Positions 1 through 6,949 of a DNA stretch of 64,000 nt are shown here, one piece after another. The notes under the pieces are model-generated. The model saw only the letters and a program-made list of their open reading frames with translations. It made no database searches and had not been told where the DNA came from. This DNA comes from JAICUF01 sp038250675 (GTDB lineage Bacteria; Gemmatimonadota; Gemmatimonadetes; Gemmatimonadales; GWC2-71-9): NCBI GenBank assembly GCA_038250675.1, contig JBBSCB010000003.1:1-64000 (forward strand), in the 5' to 3' direction. The translations under genes and the position numbers were made by a program. Position 1 is the first letter of the stretch; the number at the start of each line of letters is the position of its first letter.

Positions 1-915
1 GGGGGGGGTGGTGGTTCTGGGGGGGGGGTCGGTCCCCCCGCGGCCCTCAAGCGCGCCGACACCAGGCCGGGGCGGGGTCACTCGCCCGCGCCGCACGGCT
101 GGCCCAGCGACATTCCCGGCCTGGAGTACGCGGGCGAGGTGGAAGTGAGCCGCGGCGATCCCGCGCGGTGGCGTCCGGGGGATCGCGTCATGGGGCTCGT
201 GGGCGGCGGGGCGCAGGCCGAGTATGTGGTGGTGCATGAGGATGAGATGCTGGCGGTGCCCGCGACGTTGACATGGCCTGAAGCGGCGGCCGTCCCGGAG
301 TCGTTCCTCACGGCGTACGATGCCCTGACCACGCGCGCCCGGGTCCATCCCGGCGAGCGGGTTCTGGTGCACGCCGCCGGCAGCGGGCTCGGCACCGCGG
401 CGGCGCAGATCGCCCACCAGCTCGGTGCCACCGTGATCGGGACGTCCCGCACGCCGGAGAAACTGGCGCGCGCAGTGATGTTTGGACTCGACGGCGGCAT
501 CGACACCAGCGGTGGTAGCTTTCTGGGGGAGCTGGGCGAACCGGTGGACGTGATTCTGGATGTGCTGGGCGGGGCCGCGTTCGCCGACAACATCGCCGCG
601 CTCGCGCCGCGCGGGCGGCTGGTGGTGCTGGGACTGCTGAGCGGCAGTCGCGCCGCCGCGGACCTGGGCGACGTGCTGCGGAAGCGGATCGAGATCATCG
701 GGACGGTGATGCGGACGCGGGGCCACGAGGAGCGCGCCGCGCTGGTCCGCGAGTTCACCGCCACGATGCTCCCGCTGTTTGCGCAGGGCGCGCTGCGTCC
801 GGTGGTGGACCGCGTCGTCCGGATGGACGATCTGGCCGCCGCGCACACGCTGATGGAGCAGAACGACAGCTTCGGGAAGTTCGTGGCTGTCTGGGACACG
901 GACGACACCCGTTAG
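1..915 (+). CDS. NAD(P)H quinone oxidoreductase / zinc-type alcohol dehydrogenase family, 5' end missing
   Basis: Medium-chain dehydrogenase/reductase, probably NADPH:quinone reductase type. The frame is open to the left edge, so the start is missing. An N-terminal GroES-like segment is visible (IPGLEYAGEV followed by PGDRVMG), then a Rossmann domain with the nucleotide loop VHAAGSGLGTAAAQIA. No catalytic zinc ligands are visible, which fits the quinone reductase branch. The C-terminus FGKFVAVWD is where these proteins normally end. The stop TAG lies at 913-915, facing a leftward fragment. The first ~30 bases encode only Gly/Ser/Val and are probably not authentic coding sequence. The family is clear; the substrate cannot be told. 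Confidence 0.85.
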   Translation, partial: GGGGGSGGGVGPPAALKRADTRPGRGHSPAPHGWPSDIPGLEYAGEVEVSRGDPARWRPGDRVMGLVGGGAQAEYVVVHEDEMLAVPATLTWPEAAAVPESFLTAYDALTTRARVHPGERVLVHAAGSGLGTAAAQIAHQLGATVIGTSRTPEKLARAVMFGLDGGIDTSGGSFLGELGEPVDVILDVLGGAAFADNIAALAPRGRLVVLGLLSGSRAAADLGDVLRKRIEIIGTVMRTRGHEERAALVREFTATMLPLFAQGALRPVVDRVVRMDDLAAAHTLMEQNDSFGKFVAVWDTDDTR

Positions 916-1105
916 CGGGGGGCCGCTGGGCTCCAGCACGGTGAAATTCTGCAAGGCAATGACCCAGCGCTGGCCTGAATCACGCACCCATACGAGCAGG
1001 TATTCACCTGAAGCGGAGGCGGCACCGGGTGCCGTCGCTTCGAAGGTGCCGCTCTCTATTATGACGGTGCCAACTGTTCGCCACCTCTCGGTCATAAACG
1101 TCAAT
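912..1105 (-). pseudogene. NTF2-like (SnoaL/DUF4440-type) C-terminal fragment
   Basis: In the minus frame that continues the radical SAM gene, about 60 residues resemble the last strands of an NTF2-like fold: RTVGTVIIESGTFEA, then GEYLLVWVRDSGQRWVIALQ. There is no start of its own and no stop in this frame. Shortening the C6 run near 916-921 by one base would give an immediate TAA at 914-912, so the missing stop may be a homopolymer error. The stretch has lower GC than the radical SAM part. It is either a misassembly join or a real deletion fusion. Confidence 0.45.
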
Positions 1106-1559
1106 TGCAGCAGGTTGATGTCGCGCACCACCCGCGGCGACTTGGTGATGATGCCGATGGAAAGTCCCCGATGCGCCGCCAGCGCCTCGAGCAGGGCGCG
1201 GGTCAGGCGGAACTGCCGTTCGGCCGGTTGATAGGGATCGGTGGCGGTGCCGATGACCAGCGTGGCGCCGGCCAGCCGGCGGGGATCGAGCGTGCGGGTC
1301 AGCACCGCCACCGCATCGCGCTTGACCAGGATCCGCCGTTCGAACGCCTCCCACCCCTCGTCGCCGCGAGAGTCGCGGAACTCCTCCTCGCTCAGAATGC
1401 CCTGATCGTGCGCGCGCTCGACGGTGTAGCGATGGGTATCGCGCGCGTAGCAGTAGGTGCAGCCGAATTCGCAGCCGACGTACGGATTGACCGACCAGAA
1501 GCCCATGCCGGCTCGGCGCGTGCCAGCTCGAAGAGCGGGAGCTGGGGCGGTGCGGTCAT
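1106..1559 (-). pseudogene. Radical SAM protein (Rv2578c/SplB-like), frameshifted and 3'-truncated
   Basis: The start ATG at 1559 overlaps the TGA of the upstream small gene. The first residues (MTAPPQLPLFELARAEP) are in one frame. The radical SAM core VNPYVGCEFGCTYCYAR, with its CxxxxxCxYC cysteines, is in the next frame, beginning near 1506. One extra G in the GGG at about 1500-1503 would join them as AWGFWSVNPY. After ILVKRDAVAVL, GTATDPYQPAE and ITKSPRVVRDINLL, the expected continuation of the barrel is absent and the frame passes into the NTF2-like fragment. The enzyme reaction cannot be assigned. As it stands the gene is non-functional, or the sequence contains errors. Confidence 0.6.
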
Positions 1560-1699
1560 CCGCAGCGAGCCCAGCCGCACTGGGCGCAGGTGACGCACGC
1601 GCAGCTATGGACCAGCGGCCCGGCGCATTCGGGGCAGACGCGAAGCGGGGCACGGGCGGACGGAACGGGGCGGGCTGGCGGCACGGTGGGCGTCGGCAC
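1556..1699 (-). CDS. Small zinc-ribbon protein
   Basis: A 47-residue reading frame from a GTG at 1699 (alternative GTG at 1684) has a Pro-rich N-terminus and ends with four paired cysteine motifs: CPEC, then CACVTCAQCGWARCG. This resembles the C-terminal zinc ribbon of B12-dependent ribonucleotide reductases, but here it stands alone. Its TGA overlaps the ATG of the radical SAM gene (ATGA), which suggests translational coupling. The start is uncertain because no ATG and no clear ribosome binding site are present. The function is unknown. Confidence 0.4.
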   Translation of the reverse strand: MPTPTVPPARPVPSARAPLRVCPECAGPLVHSCACVTCAQCGWARCG

Positions 1700-1770
1700 A
1701 GGCGGATCTCGGGGCGATGGGCTGACCCGAATATATACCGAAAACGGCGTGAGTCAACGCTGCTATTCCG

Positions 1771-2166
1771 TCACCCCCGCCGATTCCCCATCCCGCTCGG
1801 CCGCTCCTCCGGCGCCGCAAAGTCCTCCTCCGTCGCCGGCCGCACCCAGAGGTCAAAGGCCAGAAACAGCGTCTTGCTGAACGGAAAGAACCCCACCGGC
1901 ACCAGCAGCATCAGCGCGACCGTGGCCCACTGAAGCCGGCTCCATGGCGGCGTGGGCCAGGTCAGCACCAGGAATCCCAGCATCCACGCCGCGAACACCG
2001 TCTCCATCGCCATCAGGTTGAAGAAGTAGGCGCCGAGCCAGTAGCCGCGCTCGCCGCGCTCGAACCCGATGCCGCAGACCGGGCAGGTGGGAATCATCCG
2101 GACCCAGCTCACGAACGCCGGACGTCCCCCGCACTGGGGACAGCGCAGGCGCAGCGCCCGCCCCAT
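1771..2166 (-). CDS. DUF983 membrane protein
   Basis: Member of the DUF983 family of small cysteine-rich membrane proteins. A zinc-ribbon head (LRCPQCGGRP ... CPVCGIGFERGERGYWLGAYF) is followed by two hydrophobic helices (about residues 50-75 and 80-105) and a charged tail. I start it at MGRALRLRCP (2166). An upstream ATG at 2214 would overlap the preceding hydrolase by 25 bases. It is the last gene of the leftward greA operon. The function of the family is not established, though it often lies near oxidase genes, which are also close here. Confidence 0.8.
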   Translation of the reverse strand: MGRALRLRCPQCGGRPAFVSWVRMIPTCPVCGIGFERGERGYWLGAYFFNLMAMETVFAAWMLGFLVLTWPTPPWSRLQWATVALMLLVPVGFFPFSKTLFLAFDLWVRPATEEDFAAPEERPSGMGNRRG

Positions 2167-2189
2167 CAATGTCCCGGCACCGGGCCGGC

Positions 2190-3017
2190 TCACCCGAGGT
2201 GGCGGTCGATCCATCGTTCGACGTCGGTGAGGACGGCCGGGGTGTCGAGATCGGCAAAGAGGGCGTGGTACGCCCCGGGATACTCGATCAGCGTCCGGTC
2301 GTCGAGCGTCAGGCGGCCGAAGAAGTCCCGCGTGCCATCGGGCAGGACCATGCGGTCCGCCGTGCCATGCACGAGCAGCACGGGGACGGTGAGCTCCGGT
2401 GCCCGGCGCAGGACCCGCGAGATTGCGGCGGTGACCTCGGTTGAGAGCCGTGCGGTGCCGCGACGGTGAAAGAGCGGATCGTCCAGCACGGCCTGTCGCG
2501 CGGCGGCATCACGCGTGAGCGCGCTCAGATCCATGCCGGTCCGGAGCGAGAACCGGGGCCACACCCGCGACATCACCCGACCCAGCGCCATGAGGGCCCG
2601 TGGGACGCCCAGCGGCCCCAGCGGCGGGGCCGCCGCGATGACGCCGGAGAGAGACGCCGGCCGATCGAGCGCGTAATCGAGTGCAATCAGCCCGCCGAGA
2701 CTGTTGCCCAGCAGAAAGACCGGCGCGCCGTCGCCGGCCGCTGCCCGCACCAGAGCCCCGACGTCCTCGCGATAATCGGCCCAATCATCGAGATAGCCGC
2801 GCTGTCCGGGCGAGCGGCCGTGCCCCCGCAGGTCCATCGTGTGGATCGCGATGCCCAGCGGGACGAAGTGATCAGTGAGGGTGGGATAGAGCGAGCTGTG
2901 ATCGCCCAGGCCGTGCAGGTTGACGAGTGCGGCGCGGGGCGCGCCGTCGGGTCGCCATGACTGGCGGAACAGCTCGATGCCGTTCCGCCCCGCGAGCGTA
3001 CCGGTCTCGTGTCGCAC
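2190..3017 (-). CDS. Alpha/beta hydrolase, monoacylglycerol lipase-like
   Basis: Serine hydrolase of the Hydrolase_4 group. The oxyanion region NLHGLGDHSS, the DLRGHGRS loop, the nucleophile elbow GNSLGG (Ser in GxSxG), the acid region LVHGTADRMV and a late histidine (GAYHALFAD) are all present in order. It is 275 residues, the usual length for lysophospholipase/monoglyceride lipases. The start is GTG at 3017, one base after the stop of the upstream gene, so it belongs to the greA-led operon. There is no signal peptide, so it should be cytoplasmic. Confidence 0.85.
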   Translation of the reverse strand: MRHETGTLAGRNGIELFRQSWRPDGAPRAALVNLHGLGDHSSLYPTLTDHFVPLGIAIHTMDLRGHGRSPGQRGYLDDWADYREDVGALVRAAAGDGAPVFLLGNSLGGLIALDYALDRPASLSGVIAAAPPLGPLGVPRALMALGRVMSRVWPRFSLRTGMDLSALTRDAAARQAVLDDPLFHRRGTARLSTEVTAAISRVLRRAPELTVPVLLVHGTADRMVLPDGTRDFFGRLTLDDRTLIEYPGAYHALFADLDTPAVLTDVERWIDRHLG

Positions 3018-3018
3018 G

Positions 3019-3546
3019 TCAGCGGCCCACGATCACGGGGCGGTCCTCGCCGAGCCAGCCGTCGGGGTTGGCGACGACGTCGGCCGCACTCAGCGAGGTG
3101 GCGGGGCCTGGTGCGGGCGGTGGTTCGGCGACGTCGCCTTTGGCAAAGCGCAGCCAGTAGAAGCTGGGTCCCGCGTTCCGCGCGTGCTCCGCCACGAACC
3201 CCGCGAGTGCCCGGCGCCAGTGGGCCGCCGTCCGCACCGGCTCGTCCGACGCGGCGACGCGGTGCGCATCGAGCGCACGGATGGTGGCGACACGCGTGAG
3301 GCCGAGCGCGGAGTAACGGCGGCGGAGCTCGGCCTCCTCCTGGTGGCCGGCGCGGTCACGGTCGAGCAGCAGGTCGCAGGAGCAGGGGCCGATGAGGAGG
3401 CGGGCAGCGGTGCGAGCAGGGCGGAAGTGGCGGCGGAGCGCCCGTCCGGCATCCGGCGCGAGCGCGTCCGCGGTGATGCCGGCGGGGAGCATCGAGCGGA
3501 TCTCGCTCAAGGTCAGCGGGCTCGCCACGTAGAGGACGTAGCACAC
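3019..3546 (-). CDS. Conserved hypothetical protein
   Basis: About 175 residues starting VCYVLYVASPLTLSEI from a GTG at 3546, two bases after the stop of the preceding gene. An ATG at 3603 would give a longer version with a poor N-terminus that overlaps the neighbour. It contains a striking GPCSCDLLLDRD segment and a C-terminal half rich in Ala and Arg with several aromatic residues. There are no transmembrane helices. I do not recognise the family. The two adjacent cysteines and the conserved-looking CSCDL could be a metal or redox site, but this is a guess. Confidence 0.6.
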   Translation of the reverse strand: MCYVLYVASPLTLSEIRSMLPAGITADALAPDAGRALRRHFRPARTAARLLIGPCSCDLLLDRDRAGHQEEAELRRRYSALGLTRVATIRALDAHRVAASDEPVRTAAHWRRALAGFVAEHARNAGPSFYWLRFAKGDVAEPPPAPGPATSLSAADVVANPDGWLGEDRPVIVGR

Positions 3547-3547
3547 G

Positions 3548-3928
3548 TCAGCTCCGGCGGGTTCGTTCGCGGCGGCCGTCGAGCAGCATGTCGGCGGCCT
3601 CACCGACGGGGCCGCCGCGGGCCGCGATCTCGCGGAGCGAGATATCGTCGTGGCGCACGAGCTGGCCGGCGATGAGCAGGATCATCTCGACCCGGTTGCG
3701 GCGCTCACGCTCGGCCAGGATCTGTCGGTGCATCCGCAGTCCGAACCGCGCGACGAGTGCGATGGCGAGCAGGAAGGCGGCCGCCGACATGAGGCCGAGG
3801 GGGCGGGGAACCCAGCCGCGGGTGCCGCCGATCGCGAGGAGGAGGGTGAGCCCGGCCAGTGCGATCATGCCGCGCATGGCGAGACGGTACTGTCGCACCG
3901 TCCCGGCCGGGTCAGATGTCGATGTCAT
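3548..3928 (-). CDS. Small two-helix membrane protein
   Basis: 126 residues with two hydrophobic segments (about residues 18-36 and 44-64), then a cytoplasmic charged tail that starts with a short Arg/Glu-rich helix (LRMHRQILAERERRNRVEMI) and ends in RRERTRRS. It overlaps the GroES-like gene by 17 bases and abuts the next gene, so it is co-transcribed with both. No family was recognised. Confidence 0.65.
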   Translation of the reverse strand: MTSTSDPAGTVRQYRLAMRGMIALAGLTLLLAIGGTRGWVPRPLGLMSAAAFLLAIALVARFGLRMHRQILAERERRNRVEMILLIAGQLVRHDDISLREIAARGGPVGEAADMLLDGRRERTRRS

Positions 3929-4268
3929 GCCTCACGAGCACCAGGATCGCGGCCTGCGGCACAACGAGGTACTCGGCGTTCTCGAACGTGATCTCGACCG
4001 CGGCCTTCCGGAAGAAGATCGCATGATCGCCGATCCGCGCCTGCATGGCGCGGCGGCCCTGGCGCTTCTCCGCCTTCCAGGGCTCCTCGTCGAGCGTGCT
4101 GATATCGGCGACGGCATCGCCCGGGCCGGTCGCGACGACCTGCCCGCCCTGCACCTGCTGGGCGTCCACCGCCGTCGCGGGCAGATAGAGCCCAACGTGG
4201 GTGCGCTCATCCCCGTCTTCCGGCGTGATGAGGACCCGGTCGCCGACGACCAGCAGCTCCTTCTTCAC
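3912..4268 (-). CDS. GroES-like co-chaperonin fold protein (orphan)
   Basis: 118 residues with the Cpn10 pattern: VGDRVLITPED near the N-terminus, a VGLYLP segment where GroES has its mobile-loop GGIVLP, GGQVVATGPGD, and a C-terminal strand with AEYLVVPQAAILVLV. A basic insert (PWKAEKRQGRRAMQARIG) sits where the usual roof region would be. No groEL lies beside it; its partners are greA (ATGA overlap upstream) and small membrane or unknown proteins. It may be a paralogue adapted to another role. The family call is good, the function unclear. Confidence 0.75.
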   Translation of the reverse strand: MKKELLVVGDRVLITPEDGDERTHVGLYLPATAVDAQQVQGGQVVATGPGDAVADISTLDEEPWKAEKRQGRRAMQARIGDHAIFFRKAAVEITFENAEYLVVPQAAILVLVRHDIDI

Positions 4269-4768
4269 GGCTTGCCGTTGCCGGCCGCCCCGCTGGCGGC
4301 CTCGCTCTGGTGCACCGTGACCAGGTCGGTGATGCGAAGCTTGCGGGTCGTGGTGGGGAGCCGGAGCGACACTTCGTCCCCCACCCGGCCGTTCGAGAGC
4401 GCGCGCCCCAGCGGCGACATCAGCGAGATGTGTCCGGCATCGATGTCCATCATCTCGGCCAGCACCACCATGTAGGTGTCGGTTTCGCTGGTCTCCAGGT
4501 CGAGCACGGTGACCCGCGAGCCCAGGCCCACGCGATCGGACGGCGCTTCGGTGTTGGCCAGCTGGCTGAGCTGGCTGAGCCGCTGGTGCAGCTGACCCAG
4601 GCGGGCCTGGACAAACTGCTGGCGCTCCAGCGCCGCCTTGTATTCGGAGTTCTCCCGCAGATCTCCGAGCTCGACCGCCTGCGCGATCGCCTGGGGGAGG
4701 GTGACGTTGAGTTCACGGCTGAGCTGGTCGATCTCATGGCTCAGCTTCTCGCGCATTTCTCGGATCAT
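4265..4768 (-). CDS. greA: GreA/GreB family transcription elongation factor
   Basis: 167 residues. The N-terminal antiparallel coiled coil contains the family signature GDLRENSEYKAALERQQ with the acidic tip (D, E) that reaches the polymerase active site to stimulate transcript cleavage. The C-terminal FKBP-like half has GSRVTVLDLETSETDTY and SPLGRALSNGRVGDEV. The tail KLRITDLVTVHQSEAAS is longer than in E. coli GreA. It is the first gene of a leftward operon and shares an ATGA junction with the GroES-like gene. A second, housekeeping greA may exist elsewhere. Confidence 0.85.
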   Translation of the reverse strand: MIREMREKLSHEIDQLSRELNVTLPQAIAQAVELGDLRENSEYKAALERQQFVQARLGQLHQRLSQLSQLANTEAPSDRVGLGSRVTVLDLETSETDTYMVVLAEMMDIDAGHISLMSPLGRALSNGRVGDEVSLRLPTTTRKLRITDLVTVHQSEAASGAAGNGKP

Positions 4769-5068
4769 GGCTCGTCGGGCGCAAAAAGAGTCTGCCCAGA
4801 GCGCGGGTCGCGTCTCTGGGCGAAGGATAAGGGGCCATCGCTGGCCGTCTTGAACATATCACATCGGGCGGTAATCCGCATCAGTGCCGGTCAAGATCAT
4901 GCCCAGCAACGACTTGCCGTGGCTCCCACGGCTCGGCATCGCCGGCGCCCCCGGGCGAGGCGCGGCTGGTCCGCTCCGCGTCGGCCGAACTGGTGCTGAG
5001 GGCCGCGCTGCTGGCGGTGACGGCGGTGCTCGTCGCGCTGGCGGCGCCCGCGCTGTAAGTTGCGCGCC
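4769..5068. other. Intergenic region between divergent greA and vanX
   Basis: 300 bases without a convincing gene. It must hold the promoters of the leftward greA operon and the rightward dipeptidase gene. A perfect 7-bp inverted repeat (GCCGTGG/CCACGGC, 3-base loop) lies at about 4916-4932. A rightward frame ending at 5058 (SASAELVLRAALLAVTAVLV) looks like a terminal membrane helix but has no credible start, so it may be a gene remnant. Confidence 0.4.
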
Positions 5069-5752
5069 ATGCGCACACGCATGCCTGCTCTGACCGCGAT
5101 GCTGGCCGCCGCGGTGATCGCGGCCGGCTGCAGCGGGCAGTCGCCGGCCGCCGTCGCCAACCTGCCACCCGCGCCGACCGCATCGGACGCGGCGGCGGAG
5201 TCGCTGCTGGTGGATGTTCAGCAGGTCGACAGCACGATCGCGGTGGACGTCCGGTACGCCACTCCCCACAATTTCACCGGCGCGCCGCTGCCGGGCTACG
5301 AGACCGGGCGCGCACTGCTGCGCCGGGAAGCGGCCGCCGCGCTGGCGCGGGTGGAGGCGCGGCTCCGGCCCCAGGGGCTCGGGCTGCTCGTGTTTGACGG
5401 CTACCGTCCGGTGCGCGCGACGCTGGCCATGGTGGCGTGGGCCGAGCGGAGCGGGAATCAGTGGGTGCTGGATCGGGGATACGTGGCGCGGCGGAGCCGG
5501 CACAATCAGGGTGTGGCGGTGGATCTGACGCTGCGCGAGCTGGCCACCGGCCACCCGCTGGAGATGGGGACGCCATTCGACACCTTTGCGGATGCGGCGC
5601 ACACGGCCAACGCCACCGGGCTGGCGCGGACCAATCGCGACCGACTCGTGCACGCGATGGAGGCCGAAGGGTTTTCCAACTACGACCAGGAATGGTGGCA
5701 TTTCATTTATCCGGTGCCCGGTGCCGTCCCGTTCGACCTCATCATCCGTTAA
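5069..5752 (+). CDS. D-Ala-D-Ala dipeptidase (VanX/M15D) lipoprotein
   Basis: Zinc peptidase of family M15D that hydrolyses D-Ala-D-Ala, probably for peptidoglycan salvage. A lipoprotein signal (AAVIAAGCSG, Cys about residue 20) places it in the periplasm. The motifs are complete: VDVRYATPHNFTG, the arginine in DGYRPV, the zinc site SRHNQGVAVD (SxHxxGxAxD) and EWWHF (catalytic Glu and zinc His). I start at the ATG at 5069; an in-frame TTG lies three codons earlier. There are no vanHA neighbours, so this is a housekeeping-type copy rather than a resistance cluster. Confidence 0.88.
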   Translation: MRTRMPALTAMLAAAVIAAGCSGQSPAAVANLPPAPTASDAAAESLLVDVQQVDSTIAVDVRYATPHNFTGAPLPGYETGRALLRREAAAALARVEARLRPQGLGLLVFDGYRPVRATLAMVAWAERSGNQWVLDRGYVARRSRHNQGVAVDLTLRELATGHPLEMGTPFDTFADAAHTANATGLARTNRDRLVHAMEAEGFSNYDQEWWHFIYPVPGAVPFDLIIR

Positions 5753-5767
5753 GCCGCACATTTTTGC

Positions 5768-5796
5768 TTGATTTCATGGCCCCATGGCGCTAAAGT
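5768..5796 (+). promoter_or_regulatory. Candidate sigma70-type promoter of the cox operon
   Basis: TTGATT, a 17-base spacer and TAAAGT lie upstream of coxB, with expected transcription start near 5803. This leaves a leader of about 49 bases before the ATG at 5852. Four of six consensus bases match in each box. It also explains why the ATG at 5768 should not be used as the coxB start. Confidence 0.4.
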
Positions 5797-5851
5797 CACG
5801 CGTCCTGAAAGACTGGACTCGCATGTCTTCTCCCGACAGGAAACCCGCGTG

Positions 5852-6898
5852 ATGGTCTCCAGAGCCGCCGCCTTGCGGTGTGCGCGACAGGTGGCGCCGC
5901 TCCTTCCCGTCCTGCTGCTGTTCGTTGCGGCCTGTGGCGGGACGTATCCGCAAAGCACGCTCAGCCCCAAATCCGACTTCACGGCGATGATCGACGGTGT
6001 CTTCATGACGACCGTCTACTGGGCTGCGGGCGTGTTCGTGCTGGTCGAGGGGGCGCTGGTCTGGGCTATTCTGCGCTACCGGGGCAAGCCGGATGATCCG
6101 GAGCCGCCCCAGCTGCATGGCAACACGACGCTGGAGATCGTGTGGACCGTGATTCCGGCGCTCATCCTGGCGATGATCGCGGTGCCGACGGTGCGGGCCA
6201 TCTTTCGGACCTACGAGCAGCCCAAGGGCGCCGACGTCCTGCAGGTCGAGGTGACCGGCCACCAGTGGTGGTGGGAGTTCTACTATCCGCAGTACGGCGT
6301 GACGACGGCCAACGAGCTGCATGTGCCGGTGGGCCGGACGGTCTCGCTCAAGATGGGCTCCTTCGACGTGATTCACAGCTTCTGGATGCCGGCGCTTGCG
6401 GCCAAGCGTGACGTGTTTCCCGACCGCAAGTCCACCCTCTGGTTCCGGGCCGATTCGACCGGCTTCTATCCGGGCCAGTGCGCGGAGTTCTGCGGCACGC
6501 AGCACGGACGGATGGCGTTCCATGTGGCGGCGGAATCGGACGGCGAGTTCGACGCGTACATCAAGGGGCTCAAGGCCACGGCGCCGGACACGACGGCGCC
6601 CAAGGCGGCCGCGGACACCAGCGCCGGCGCCAAACTGTTCGTGGCCAAGGCCTGCAGCGGATGTCACACGCTCGATGCTACCCGCTCGCAGCGCGGTTTG
6701 CTGGGCCCCAATCTGGCCAACGTGGGTGCTCGCCGCTACATCGCCGCCGGCACCCTGATCAACACCGACGAAAATCTGGCGCACTGGATCCAGCATCCCT
6801 GGGCGGTCAAGCACGGCGTCATCATGCCCGAGCTGGGGCTGAGCGACACGGACGTGCAGGCGCTCGCGGCATATCTGCGGACGCACACCGGTAAATAG
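5852..6898 (+). CDS. coxB: Cytochrome c oxidase subunit II with fused cytochrome c domain (caa3 type)
   Basis: Subunit II accepts electrons at the CuA centre and passes them to subunit I. From ATG 5852 (AGGAAA upstream) there is a lipoprotein-like signal (LLFVAACGG), two transmembrane helices (about residues 48-70 and 93-115), the aromatic TGHQWWWEFYYP segment, and the CuA site CAEFCGTQHGRM near residues 209-220. A C-terminal cytochrome c domain carries CSGCH (about 268-272) and an axial Met (VIMPELG). This fusion defines caa3 oxidases. It is first in the cox operon. Confidence 0.95.
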   Translation: MVSRAAALRCARQVAPLLPVLLLFVAACGGTYPQSTLSPKSDFTAMIDGVFMTTVYWAAGVFVLVEGALVWAILRYRGKPDDPEPPQLHGNTTLEIVWTVIPALILAMIAVPTVRAIFRTYEQPKGADVLQVEVTGHQWWWEFYYPQYGVTTANELHVPVGRTVSLKMGSFDVIHSFWMPALAAKRDVFPDRKSTLWFRADSTGFYPGQCAEFCGTQHGRMAFHVAAESDGEFDAYIKGLKATAPDTTAPKAAADTSAGAKLFVAKACSGCHTLDATRSQRGLLGPNLANVGARRYIAAGTLINTDENLAHWIQHPWAVKHGVIMPELGLSDTDVQALAAYLRTHTGK

Positions 6899-6949
6899 CG
6901 GCTCTCGTCGCGCGCTCCGGCGCGCGGCATCCATCAGCACAGGGTTCGT

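Noticed and set aside
3019..3603. Longer start at 3603 for the hypothetical protein
   Set aside because: It would overlap the upstream gene by 56 bases and give a Cys/Pro/Thr-rich N-terminus; the GTG at 3546 sits right after the stop.
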